Below, one piece after another: positions 48,183 to 56,721 of a DNA stretch of 64,000 nucleotides. Numbering within the stretch: the first letter of the stretch is position 1; every line of letters starts with the position of its first letter. A program made the position numbers and the translations under genes. The notes under the pieces are model-generated. The model was not told where the DNA came from and did not search any database. It saw only the letters and a program-made list of their open reading frames with translations. The DNA lies in the NCBI GenBank assembly GCA_050184115.1, contig JBFXAQ010000016.1, positions 29,111 to 93,110 on the forward strand, read 5' to 3'. The stretch comes from JACKNG01 sp050184115. GTDB lineage: Bacteria; Pseudomonadota; Gammaproteobacteria; Ga0077536.

Positions 48183-48896
48183 ATGAGTACGAAACCAGCA
48201 GCACACAAGTGGGCACGCCCGCCGCAGTCGCGCACCGTGTCCTTCTACCATCGGCGCGTGGCGGAACTGTTCGCTGCGCGCATCGCGGCCAGCGGCAGGC
48301 GCTGGGAGGACGCGGTGTGGGACGACAGCCTCGCCCTGACGGCCGCCGATTACCAGGCACTGGAGGACGAACTCCTCGCCAGCGGGCTGCGCTTCCAGAT
48401 GTCGGCCGGCATCTCGATCGCCGAGGCACCGGAGAAGTACGAACAGGCGGTCGCCGCCGGTGGTCTCGACGATGTCCAACCCGATGCGCAAGGCCGCCGC
48501 CTCGCCGGGCACGGCGACAACGTCTTCCACGTTGCCACCGACATCATCGGCACGGCGCGCTTCATCAGAAGCGTCGACATCGTCATGGACATGCTCGACC
48601 ACGGCGTACCGCCCGACACCATCGCCGTCATCGACGACTCCGGCGGCACCCTCACCGCGCCCATCCTCGAGGGCTTCAAGGCCGTGGTGTGCAAGGGCGG
48701 CTCGGTGCGCTCGCACCTCGGCATCCTCACCCGCGAATACCGCATCCCGTGCCTGATGAATGCCGAGGTACGCGGGCTCGCCGAAGGCGACCGCGTGCAG
48801 GTGGAATACAGCGTGGCGGCGAAACCACCCTACGAGGACGCCGACGGCACGGGCCGTGCACGGGTGTGGAAGCTGCCGGCGGAGGCGGGACGGTGA
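48183..48896 (+). CDS. Free-standing PEP-utilizer phosphohistidine (mobile) domain protein
   Basis: A 237-aa protein. The C-terminal half is a PEP-utilizing enzyme mobile domain: DDSGGTLTAPILEGFKAVV, then GGSVRSHLGILTREYRIPCL with His178 at the phosphorylated position (family GGxxSHxAIxARExxIP). The N-terminal 110 residues, with VSFYHRRVAELFAARI, are unlike known domains. PEP synthase, PPDK and phenylphosphate synthase need an ATP-grasp domain and a PEP-binding barrel to use this His; neither is encoded in the island. GGAG precedes the ATG. Overlaps the next gene by GTGA. Confidence 0.82.
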   Translation: MSTKPAAHKWARPPQSRTVSFYHRRVAELFAARIAASGRRWEDAVWDDSLALTAADYQALEDELLASGLRFQMSAGISIAEAPEKYEQAVAAGGLDDVQPDAQGRRLAGHGDNVFHVATDIIGTARFIRSVDIVMDMLDHGVPPDTIAVIDDSGGTLTAPILEGFKAVVCKGGSVRSHLGILTREYRIPCLMNAEVRGLAEGDRVQVEYSVAAKPPYEDADGTGRARVWKLPAEAGR

Positions 48897-51082
48897 GTCA
48901 TACCCACACGTACACGGAACTCCTGCGGCTCAACGCCTGGATCCGCAAGAACGCCGACACCTGGCATTTCCACTGCGCCACGCGCACGGTGCAGGAATCG
49001 AAGCTGTTCCCGGTGCCGGCCTACATGGTGGTGTCCTACCTGCAGGCCTTCTACCGTTACCCGTCGCTGCTGCGCCGCCTGGCCGCGCGGACGAGCCCCG
49101 AGGCGATCGGCGACCGCCTGCGCGAGACCTCGACCAAGGGCAGCATCATCAGCCTGTCCTGCGTGCCCGAGTTCTACCTTGCCGGCCGCCAGACCCTGAT
49201 CGAGCTCGGTCTCATGCGTTCGACCGATGCCCTGGACGACCTCGTCTTCGTCGAGGATTTCGCCGAACGCCTGAACCTCGCCTACCACCGCAACCACGCC
49301 CACGTGCTGCCGTCCGACTGCAACCTGCGCGCGCAGCTGCTGCCCGAGCGCCGCCTGCAGGTGTTCGAGGCCGATGCCATCGGCATGCGCGCGGGCGACC
49401 GCCTGCACACGGCGCTCAAGCGTTTCATGGCTACGGCCAACCAGTACGCGCTCTTGTCGCACTGCGAATCGCGCCTCGGTATCTGGAACCACGGGCCCTA
49501 CCGGTGCCGGCCCAACGAGGAGATGCTGGTGCGCGGGTTCGTCGACCTCGGCGAATGCGACCTGCCCTGGCTCGATGGCATCGCGCACGAGGTCAGCCAC
49601 AACAACCTGACCCTCCCGACCATCGTCAAGGACACCCACTTCCACATCGTCGACGACTGGGCGAGCTTCGAGGCGACGCCGGCCTTCGAACACGACAACG
49701 TCGTTGCCGTCGGCCTCTACACCTCGGATTTCCTCTCCGATGGCGAGATCCCGGTGGCGATGGACAACGCCGCCACCCTGGCCGAGTTCCTCGATCACGA
49801 GAACGACGTGCTCGGCCGCGCCACCCGCGCATTGTGGAAGCGCATGGCCGGCTGGTCGCGCGACCAGATGATCGACGCCGGCGCGATGGTCTACGCCGCC
49901 GTCGCCAAGGATCTCTTCCACGTTGCCGGCGACTACCGGCCGGACGAATGGTTCACCATCGATGCACGCGCCCAGGCGGTGAAGCCGCTCCTGAACGACG
50001 AGTACGCGCGTGACTTCCTCGCCGAACTGCTCGGCCACATCAGCCTGCCGGCGCAGCAGGGTTCGCCCTACGCTATGAACAAGTGGTTCGACGGCCAGGG
50101 CGACATGTGGACGCCGGTGCCTTACGCGGTGCTCGACGGCGCTGCGCACACCCTCACCAGCGGGCCGCTGCACGCGGGCTGGACCACGCTCGAACCCAAG
50201 TGCGGGCCGTATCTCACCAGCCGCGGCAAGCTCTCGCTCGACGAGTACAACGCGCTCGCCGCGACGTTCACGCCCGCGACCTGCACGCCGCGTTTCCGCT
50301 ACCTCGACGACGCCTGGCTGCGCGAGCACGCCGACAGCCCGCTGGCCGACGAGCTCTACCGCCTCGACCAGCGCGGCTCGAGGAACCTCGCCGGGCGTGG
50401 CGCCGGTGTCACGCGCGAAGAACTGGATGCGATACGCGCAAGGAACGACGTTGCCGCGACGCCGCCGCCCGCTTCGAGCACGGACATTGCCTTTCTCGCC
50501 GTACATGGCCTGGCGGTGAAGAAATCGGCCAGCGCGGCCGAGGTGGCAGCGTTGATGGGCGCCGATGTCACGGCGATCGAAGCGGCACTGGCCGCAGCGG
50601 TCGAAGCTGGCCAGGCCGTGGCCGGGTCGGGCAAACACGTCGTCAGCCCGGCCGGGCGCGCCTGGCTCGAGGCAGCCTACCCGGTGGTATGTGCCGGGCA
50701 CCGCGCCGAGCCTGCGTTCGCGGCGGCCTACGCGCGATTCGAAGTCATCAACCGCCAGTTGCTCGCGCTGATGACCCGCTGGCAGACGCGCGACGTCGGC
50801 GGCGAGGCCGTGGCCAACGATCACTCGGATCCGGCCCATGACGTTCGCGTGATCGACGAACTCGGCGCGCTGCACGAGCGCGCCGCGCCTGCCCTGAAGT
50901 GCTTCGGCGATTTCGAAGCCAGGCTGGGCCGCTACTTCGAACTGCTGGAAGCCGCCTACGATCGCGTGCTCGACGGTGAGATCGACTACATGAGCGGGGT
51001 GCGCGTACCGAGCTACCACTCGGTCTGGTTCGAGATGCACGAAGACCTGCTGCGGCTGCTCGGCCGCACCCGCGAGCCCTGA
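48893..51082 (+). CDS. 729-aa protein of unknown function with C-terminal winged helix
   Basis: A soluble 729-aa protein that I do not recognise. The N-terminal 400 residues are rich in His, Trp and Cys (DTWHFHCATRTVQ; ISLSCVPEFYLAG; SHCESRLGIWNHGPYRC). Residues about 530-597 (DIAFLAVHGLAVKKSASAAEV and onward to VVSPAGRAWL) look like the winged-helix module found C-terminal to PEP-utilizer mobile domains; a helical tail follows. GTG start inside the stop of the mobile-domain gene, so the two probably form one enzyme split in two. Likely the substrate-binding half of a phosphotransfer or hydration step. Role inferred only. Confidence 0.7.
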   Translation: MSHTHTYTELLRLNAWIRKNADTWHFHCATRTVQESKLFPVPAYMVVSYLQAFYRYPSLLRRLAARTSPEAIGDRLRETSTKGSIISLSCVPEFYLAGRQTLIELGLMRSTDALDDLVFVEDFAERLNLAYHRNHAHVLPSDCNLRAQLLPERRLQVFEADAIGMRAGDRLHTALKRFMATANQYALLSHCESRLGIWNHGPYRCRPNEEMLVRGFVDLGECDLPWLDGIAHEVSHNNLTLPTIVKDTHFHIVDDWASFEATPAFEHDNVVAVGLYTSDFLSDGEIPVAMDNAATLAEFLDHENDVLGRATRALWKRMAGWSRDQMIDAGAMVYAAVAKDLFHVAGDYRPDEWFTIDARAQAVKPLLNDEYARDFLAELLGHISLPAQQGSPYAMNKWFDGQGDMWTPVPYAVLDGAAHTLTSGPLHAGWTTLEPKCGPYLTSRGKLSLDEYNALAATFTPATCTPRFRYLDDAWLREHADSPLADELYRLDQRGSRNLAGRGAGVTREELDAIRARNDVAATPPPASSTDIAFLAVHGLAVKKSASAAEVAALMGADVTAIEAALAAAVEAGQAVAGSGKHVVSPAGRAWLEAAYPVVCAGHRAEPAFAAAYARFEVINRQLLALMTRWQTRDVGGEAVANDHSDPAHDVRVIDELGALHERAAPALKCFGDFEARLGRYFELLEAAYDRVLDGEIDYMSGVRVPSYHSVWFEMHEDLLRLLGRTREP

Positions 51083-51129
51083 CGCCGCCACTCGACGGCA
51101 GCGTACGAGAATCCACGAGGAGTCCGAAC

Positions 51130-52032
51130 ATGAGCTACGAAACCCTGGTCTACAGCACCGATGGCGCCATCGCGACCATCACCCTGAACCGTCCCGAAGA
51201 CCTCAATACCATCGTGCCCCCGATGACCGACGAACTCGAGGCGGCGGTGGCGCAAGCCGTGCGCGACCAGGCCATCAAGGTCATCGTGCTGCGCGGCGCC
51301 GGGCGCGCCTTCTGCGCGGGGTTCAATTTCAGCGGCGGCTTCCACCAGTGGGACGACGGCCTCACCACCGCCGGCAAGTGGGATGCCGGCAAGGATTTCG
51401 TCATGACCTGCTCGCCGGTGACCGGCTGGGTACCCAAGTTCATGAGCCTGTGGCACAGCCCCAAGCCCGTCATCGCCATGGTCCATGGCTGGGCGCTGGG
51501 CGGCGGCAGCGAGATGGCGCTCTGCGCCGACATCGTGCTGATGAGCGAGGACGCTCGCATCGGCACGCCGTACTCGCGCATGTGGGGCTGTCACCACGCC
51601 GGCATGTGGGTGCATCGCCTGGGGCTGGCCAAGGCCAAGGAACTGGCGCTCACCGGGCGCCCGTTGTCGGGCATCGAGGCCGTCGAGTGTGGCCTCGTCA
51701 ACAAGGCCGTGCCGTTCGCGGAACTCGAGGGCGAGGCCTACAAGCTGGCCGCGGAACTGTGCTCGATCCCGCTCTCGCAGCTCGCCTGCATGAAGCTCGT
51801 CGTCAACCAGGCCTACGAGAACATGGGCTTGAAATCGACCCAGTTGCTCGGCTCGGTGCTCGACGGCCTGATGCGCAACACCCCGGAAGCCGACGCCTTC
51901 ATCGACCTTGCGCAGAACGCCGGCGTGCCCGCGGCGGTCGCCCAGCGCGACGCCCTGTTCGGCGACTATTCCCAGGCGCCGGCGGAGGGCAAACCGGATC
52001 CGCGGAACAGCTACCCGGCGCCGAAGTCATGA
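51130..52032 (+). CDS. Enoyl-CoA hydratase/isomerase family protein 2
   Basis: A 300-aa crotonase-fold protein, longer than the first by about 35 residues. FCAGFNFSGGFHQWDDG and HGWALGGGSEMALCAD form the oxyanion hole; GGSEMA keeps the first Glu. The second catalytic Glu region reads IGTPYSRMWG, with no acid, as in copy 1. The long insert after residue 60 (with several Trp) suggests a specific substrate pocket. GAGGAG lies before the ATG. It repeats the crotonase-carboxyltransferase order seen at 41744. Confidence 0.87.
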   Translation: MSYETLVYSTDGAIATITLNRPEDLNTIVPPMTDELEAAVAQAVRDQAIKVIVLRGAGRAFCAGFNFSGGFHQWDDGLTTAGKWDAGKDFVMTCSPVTGWVPKFMSLWHSPKPVIAMVHGWALGGGSEMALCADIVLMSEDARIGTPYSRMWGCHHAGMWVHRLGLAKAKELALTGRPLSGIEAVECGLVNKAVPFAELEGEAYKLAAELCSIPLSQLACMKLVVNQAYENMGLKSTQLLGSVLDGLMRNTPEADAFIDLAQNAGVPAAVAQRDALFGDYSQAPAEGKPDPRNSYPAPKS

Positions 52033-52087
52033 AGAACTCACTGCCAGCGCGGGCATTCCGCGCGGCAGGTGATGCGGAGGTGCGGTA

Positions 52088-53554
52088 GTGGCCCATATCG
52101 ACATCGTCGAGCAAACCTTCCGCGACGGCCAGCAGAGCCTGTGGGGCATGCGCCTGCGTGGCGGCATGCTGGAGCGTGTCGCGCGGCAGATGGACGACGC
52201 GGGGTTCCGCGCCATCGAAGTCACCGGCAGCTCGCTGATGGAATGCAGCGTGCGCTATTCGAAGGAAGATCCCTGGGAGAGCCTGGACCTGTGGCGGCAG
52301 TGGATGCCAACCGCGGAACTGCGCGCGCCGGTGTGCCAGAACCGCATCGGCACCTTCGGCATGACTCCCGACGTGCTGATGGACCTGTACTGCCAGACGT
52401 TGGTGAAGCACGGCATCGACGCCTTCTGGATCTACGACTGCCTCTACAACATGGACGGCATGAAGCGGCTGTCCGAGACCATCCACGCCGCCGGCGCCAG
52501 GGCCATGGGCGCCATCATGTACGGCATCTCGCCCGTGCACACCGACGACTGGTTCGCTGCGCGCGTGCGCGAGATGGTGAGCTGGCCGGGCATCAGCGGC
52601 ATCTACGTCGAGGATGCGCCGGGCATTCTCAGCCCCGAGCGCGCGCGCACGCTGGTACCGGCGCTGATCGCGGCGGCCGGCGACAAGCCCATCGAGTTCC
52701 AGTTTCACAACAACACCGGCATGGGCGCCTACAACTACGTCATCGCCATCGAGGCCGGCGCGCGCTGCCTGCATACCTGCGCGCGATCGATGGCCAACGG
52801 CCCATCGCTGCCCTCGACCGAGCAGACGCTGGAGAACCTCCGCTGGCTCGGTCACACGCATGCCGTCGACGAGGCCGTGCTGCCGCTGATTTCCGATCAC
52901 TGCGCGCGTATCGCCAAGCAGGAGGGCTGGGAGGTCGGCGTGCCCAACGAGTACTCGGCCTTTGCCTACCGCCACCACTTGCCCGGCGGCATGACGGGGA
53001 CGCTCAAGAAGCAGCTCGCGCAGTACGGCATGGAAGACCGCCTCGAAGAAGTGCTGGAGGAGACGGTGCGCGTACGCGAGGAGATGGGCCATCCGATCTC
53101 GGCGACACCCTTCTCGCAGCTGATCGGAATTCAGTCGGTGCTGAACGTGGTCACCGGCGAGCGCTGGTCGACCGTGCCCGACGAAGTCGTACTGTATCTC
53201 TACGAGCACTACGGCACGCCGCCGGCGCCGCTCTGTGAAGCCGTGAAGGACCGCGTATTCGCCTCCGAGCAAGGTCGGCGCCTGGCCGACTGGACGCGTC
53301 CGCAGCCGACGCTCGTCGAGGTTCGCCAGCAGTACGGCGGCAGCCGGATCTCCGACGAGGAACTCATACTGCGCTACCTGGTGCCGCCCGAGGATCTCGC
53401 CGCGGCGCGCGCCGCGGGGCCGGTCAAGCGCACCTATGAGTACCACGACGACATGACACTCAAGGACCTGCTCGATCACCTGATGACCTTGAAGCGTGCA
53501 CGGCAGGTGCACGTGCGGCGCCCCGAGGGCGAACTGGTCATGAAGAAATCCTGA
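52088..53554 (+). CDS. Pyruvate carboxylase/OadA-type carboxyltransferase subunit 2
   Basis: A 488-aa close paralogue of the protein at 42596, aligning without gaps over at least the first 210 residues and with many identical blocks (GTFGMTP, YGISPVHTD, NEYSAFAYRHHLPGGMTG). The metal site is further altered: Glu8 for Asp, Glu175 for the carbamylated Lys, Gln205 for the first His (FQFHN), with His207 kept. It may be a non-catalytic or reprogrammed partner of copy 1, making a heteromeric carboxyltransferase. GTG start at 52088 after GGAGGTG. End of the island. Confidence 0.87.
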   Translation: MAHIDIVEQTFRDGQQSLWGMRLRGGMLERVARQMDDAGFRAIEVTGSSLMECSVRYSKEDPWESLDLWRQWMPTAELRAPVCQNRIGTFGMTPDVLMDLYCQTLVKHGIDAFWIYDCLYNMDGMKRLSETIHAAGARAMGAIMYGISPVHTDDWFAARVREMVSWPGISGIYVEDAPGILSPERARTLVPALIAAAGDKPIEFQFHNNTGMGAYNYVIAIEAGARCLHTCARSMANGPSLPSTEQTLENLRWLGHTHAVDEAVLPLISDHCARIAKQEGWEVGVPNEYSAFAYRHHLPGGMTGTLKKQLAQYGMEDRLEEVLEETVRVREEMGHPISATPFSQLIGIQSVLNVVTGERWSTVPDEVVLYLYEHYGTPPAPLCEAVKDRVFASEQGRRLADWTRPQPTLVEVRQQYGGSRISDEELILRYLVPPEDLAAARAAGPVKRTYEYHDDMTLKDLLDHLMTLKRARQVHVRRPEGELVMKKS

Positions 53555-53727
53555 GGGCCTGCCGGGGCGGTCTCAGGACAACGGGCGTGCGCGGGGTGCG
53601 CCGTCGGTCACACCGTCGCCAGGCGGGTGTCGAAGTCCAATCCCGAGGGCAGGAACGGCGACGGAGTCGTTTCACATACGGCGCCGCGTAGCCGCGCGGC
53701 GCCTCATCCCGCAACGGAGAGAATCCC

Positions 53728-54162
53728 ATGACAGCAGTGATGCACGCGCAACAGAACCCGGTCAAAGTGATCGCCGGCGCGGCTTCGCAGGCCGGTTGGC
53801 GTGATTGTGGTCCAGGCATCGAGGTCAAGGTACTGGCCGTCGACCCGCTCAACCACAGTGTCGAGTACCTCGCGCGCACCGGCCCTGGTCATGCCACCGG
53901 CCTGCACCGCCACCACGCCGAGGCCTACATCTTCATCCTCGCAGGCAGCGTCACCAACGTGACCACCGGGGTCGAGTTCCGGCCCGGCGATTTCTGCCAC
54001 CAGCCGGTCGACGACGAACACGAAGAGGTCACCGGCCCCGACGGCGCCATGGCCTACGTCTCGCAGCGCGGCGCGGGCGATCTCATGGCGGAGTTCTTCG
54101 ACGCCGAGGGCGAGGTCGTGGCGCGCTACAGCCTGGCGGATTTCGCTGCGTTGATGGGCTGA
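53728..54162 (+). CDS. Cupin-domain protein
   Basis: A 144-aa single-domain cupin. Metal ligands are visible in GLHRHHAEAYIFILAG (motif 1: His, His, Glu) and FCHQPVDDEHEEV (motif 2 His). The family includes small dioxygenases such as 2,4'-dihydroxyacetophenone dioxygenase as well as isomerases and regulators. It lies 173 nt after the carboxylase island, same strand, so possible but unproven membership. GAGAGAATCCC precedes the ATG. Confidence 0.83.
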   Translation: MTAVMHAQQNPVKVIAGAASQAGWRDCGPGIEVKVLAVDPLNHSVEYLARTGPGHATGLHRHHAEAYIFILAGSVTNVTTGVEFRPGDFCHQPVDDEHEEVTGPDGAMAYVSQRGAGDLMAEFFDAEGEVVARYSLADFAALMG

Positions 54163-54232
54163 GCCCCGCGCCTCCGCCGGGCACCGGTCCGGTAGTGTCC
54201 GCGCTGCCTTCCCCGGTATTGCGCGATGAACC

Positions 54233-54260
54233 AAAAAAAAAGCGGGGCCAATGGCCCCGC
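54233..54260 (-). terminator. Intrinsic terminator of the PEP-CTERM gene
   Basis: On the minus strand: GCGGGGCC / GGCCCCGC, an 8-bp GC stem with a 3-nt loop, followed by nine T. It lies 27 nt past the PEP-CTERM stop and between convergent genes, so it may also stop cupin transcripts. Confidence 0.9.
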
Positions 54261-54287
54261 CCGATAACGGGATATACGTAGGCGGTG

Positions 54288-54875
54288 TCAGCTCTTCGAC
54301 GTGCGCCGCTGACGCCACGCGCCGACAAGGCCGAGGGCGACGAGGCCGAGCGAGACCGGCTCCGGTACGTTCTGGACCGGGGCCACCGAGCTGTACAGCG
54401 CGATGTCGACATAACGCCAGCCACCCGTGTTGGCGCGGAAGTTCGAGCCGAACTGGTCGTTGGTGTAATCCAGATCGAAGTTGTTGCTATAGGGCGAATT
54501 GAACGCCAGTTCGTGCCAAGCCATCGGCAGCAGCGTGTGATTCAGACCGTGCAGCATGGCGTTGGTGAAGGCGCCGGTGATCGTGTCCGGACGGGTGATA
54601 TCGGCGCAGCACTGGTTCCAGTCGGCGGCAACGATACCGCTGTAGGTCGCCGAACCCTTGGTGCCGTCAGCGAACTCGACATAGATGCCGACGCGGTCGG
54701 CGAAGAGGTCATCGCTGTTGCCCCAGGGGTCACTGAGGATGTCGTTGATGACGTTCTCGACGTCTCGCCACGTGCTCACCAGGCCCATGCCCTCGAGGGT
54801 CAGGGGCACTGCGAACGCGGAACTGGAAAGCGAGAGCAACGCGACGAAGAGCCAGGTTTTCGGGTGCATATTCAT
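54288..54875 (-). CDS. PEP-CTERM sorting-domain exported protein
   Basis: A 195-aa exported protein. Signal peptide 1-22 (WLFVALLSLSSSAFA); the C-terminus is a textbook PEP-CTERM sorting signal: VPEPVSLGLVALGLVGAWRQ, then RRTSKS. The mature part has aromatic-rich beta segments and two adjacent Cys (NQCCADI). PEP-CTERM proteins are cut by exosortase and usually go to the surface with exopolysaccharide. No exosortase or EPS gene is in the window. AGGAGG lies 11 nt before the ATG at 54875. Strong terminator follows. Confidence 0.88.
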   Translation of the reverse strand: MNMHPKTWLFVALLSLSSSAFAVPLTLEGMGLVSTWRDVENVINDILSDPWGNSDDLFADRVGIYVEFADGTKGSATYSGIVAADWNQCCADITRPDTITGAFTNAMLHGLNHTLLPMAWHELAFNSPYSNNFDLDYTNDQFGSNFRANTGGWRYVDIALYSSVAPVQNVPEPVSLGLVALGLVGAWRQRRTSKS

Positions 54876-55482
54876 GACGATGAGGTCCTCCTGCGTCGTC
54901 AAAACGGACGACAGGGAATTTCGCCGCAATAATCGCGCCGATTTAATAACCCATTGAGTTATATAAAGAATCGACATGCGGTTGCGACGCGGTTGTAAAA
55001 TCTTCTGACAATTTCGCGGGCCGTACGGACGCAACCCGAACAGAAATTCCTCACTGTCACCGCCGATCCACACCTTCCACCGCACGCTCATGCTGTCGGG
55101 CCGTACCTCGGGTACTTCACCCCTGGTTTAGCTAACGTTTTGTTATTTATATGAATTATTTTTTGCCACGCCCCGGAGGCCGCCGCTCTGACGCGGCGGT
55201 CTATTCCGTTGCCCGCCTCGAGCGCAGCGCGCGGATGAGCGCCGCATGACCGTGTAAAGAACGTCAGACGCAACCGACTGCAACCCGCATCGTCCCCGCG
55301 GGGCTGTGGGCGACCCGCGATCGACACCAAGTTGATTCTTCGAGTCCGGCCCCGGCAGCCGGCCGCGCTCGCCCTGCTGCTGGCCGTACTGATCGCCTTG
55401 AGTCATCGCGTCATCCTGCTGGCGAGCGCGCTCGCGCTGCCGACCCTGGTCTGAACCTGGTCGCCAACGGGCGTCGCCGCGT
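54876..55482. other. 607-bp AT-richer gap, regulatory
   Basis: The longest non-coding stretch, less GC-rich than the rest. It holds the upstream region of the PEP-CTERM gene, an AT-rich tract (55143-55165), a palindrome GTACCTCGGGTAC (55101-55113) and a hairpin GCCGCCGC / GCGGCGGT (55179-55200). I looked for a sigma54 promoter, often found before PEP-CTERM genes, and saw no GG-N10-GC match. It could hide a small RNA; nothing stronger is supportable. Confidence 0.4.
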
Positions 55483-56721
55483 TCAGTCGCCTGCCGGTCG
55501 CGGCATGCGTGGCACCGCTGCCGCGGCCGGCAGGCAGACGTAGAAGGTGCTTCCGCGCCCCGGCACGCTGTCGACGCCCAGGCTGCCGTGCATCGCCTCG
55601 ACGAGCTGGCGCGCCAGGACCAGTCCGAGGCCGGTGCCGGGGATGCCGTCGTGGCTTGCCAGCCGCGCGAAGGGCTCGAACAGGCGGGCGCACTGCTCGG
55701 GCGCGATGCCGGCGCCCTCGTCGATGATTTCGATACGCACGCGGGCATCGGTGTCCGCGCGGCTGCGTACGGTGATGGTGCCGCCGTCGTGGCCGTACTT
55801 GACGGCATTCGAGAGCAGGTTCAGCAGGACCTGCCGCAGGCGCCGCGGATCCGCCTCGACCTTGACCGGTTCACCCGGCACCGGTTGGTGCCGCACCGTG
55901 ATCCCGTGCGCCGCCAGTTCGACCTGGAGCAGCGCGAGACAATCGTCGACCAGTGGGGTGACGAGCACGGTACCGAGCGTGAGTTCGAGCTTGCCGGCCT
56001 CGATGCGGGCGAGGTCGAGCACCTCGTTCAGCAGTCCGAGCAAGTGCTCGCCGGCGGTGACGATTTCCTGCACCGATTCGCGCTGGTCGGCGTTCAGTGG
56101 GTTGTCACCATCGAGCAGGAGCAGGCGGGCGAAGCCGAGCACGGCGTTCATCGGCGTGCGCAACTCGTGGCTCATGTGCGAGAGAAAGCGATCCTTGGAG
56201 CGGTTGGCCGCCTCGGCGTCGAAGCGCGCCTGTTCGAGTTCGGCGGTGCGCTCGTGCACGCGGCGTTCGAGCACCACGTTGGCGTCCTGCAACGCCGCTT
56301 CCAGCGTCTTGCGCGGGGTGATGTCGCGCACGAAGCCGCGCATCTCGCGTGCACCGTCGGTGCCGACCGCGATCATCACGGCCTCGGTTTCCAGCCAGCG
56401 CCATGCGCCGGTGGCCGTGCGGCAGCGGAACTCGGCACGATAACGGCCCAGGCGGTCCAGCGCGGCCAGCGCCGCTTCGACGTCCGGCAGATCATCGGGA
56501 TGGATGAGCGAGCCCCACAGCCAGGGGTTGCGTTCGAACTCGGCGCTGGGAAAGCCGGTGAGCTGTTCCACCGCGGCGCCGAAGCGCGCGGCGTTGCCGT
56601 GCCGGTGGTCGACGTGCCACGGCACGATGCCACACGCATCGAGCAGGCGCTGCAGGTGTTCGGGATCGGCGGCGTAGGCAGCATGGTCGCTTTCGCCGGG
56701 CAGGTGCGGAGGTGTCGGCAT
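55483..56721 (-). CDS. PAS-domain sensor histidine kinase
   Basis: A 412-aa soluble hybrid-less histidine kinase. A PAS domain at about 25-140 (WHVDHRHGNAARFGAAVEQLTG, ending MRGFVRDITPRK), a coiled linker, HisKA with SHELRTP (His185), and HATPase_c with NLLSNAVKYG, DEGAGI and GTGLGL. No membrane helices or receiver. No response regulator gene is next to it, so it is an orphan; the partner must be elsewhere. Divergent from the acyl-CoA ligase. Confidence 0.92.
   Translation of the reverse strand: MPTPPHLPGESDHAAYAADPEHLQRLLDACGIVPWHVDHRHGNAARFGAAVEQLTGFPSAEFERNPWLWGSLIHPDDLPDVEAALAALDRLGRYRAEFRCRTATGAWRWLETEAVMIAVGTDGAREMRGFVRDITPRKTLEAALQDANVVLERRVHERTAELEQARFDAEAANRSKDRFLSHMSHELRTPMNAVLGFARLLLLDGDNPLNADQRESVQEIVTAGEHLLGLLNEVLDLARIEAGKLELTLGTVLVTPLVDDCLALLQVELAAHGITVRHQPVPGEPVKVEADPRRLRQVLLNLLSNAVKYGHDGGTITVRSRADTDARVRIEIIDEGAGIAPEQCARLFEPFARLASHDGIPGTGLGLVLARQLVEAMHGSLGVDSVPGRGSTFYVCLPAAAAVPRMPRPAGD

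Noticed and set aside
48830..51091. A 753-codon minus-strand frame opposite the 729-aa unknown protein
   Set aside because: The plus frame has the coupled GTGA start, a winged-helix module and neighbours on the same strand; the minus frame has none of these.
54876..55200. A sigma54 promoter for the PEP-CTERM gene
   Set aside because: I looked for GG-N10-GC on the minus strand; TGGCAAAAAATAATTC comes near but lacks the -12 GC.
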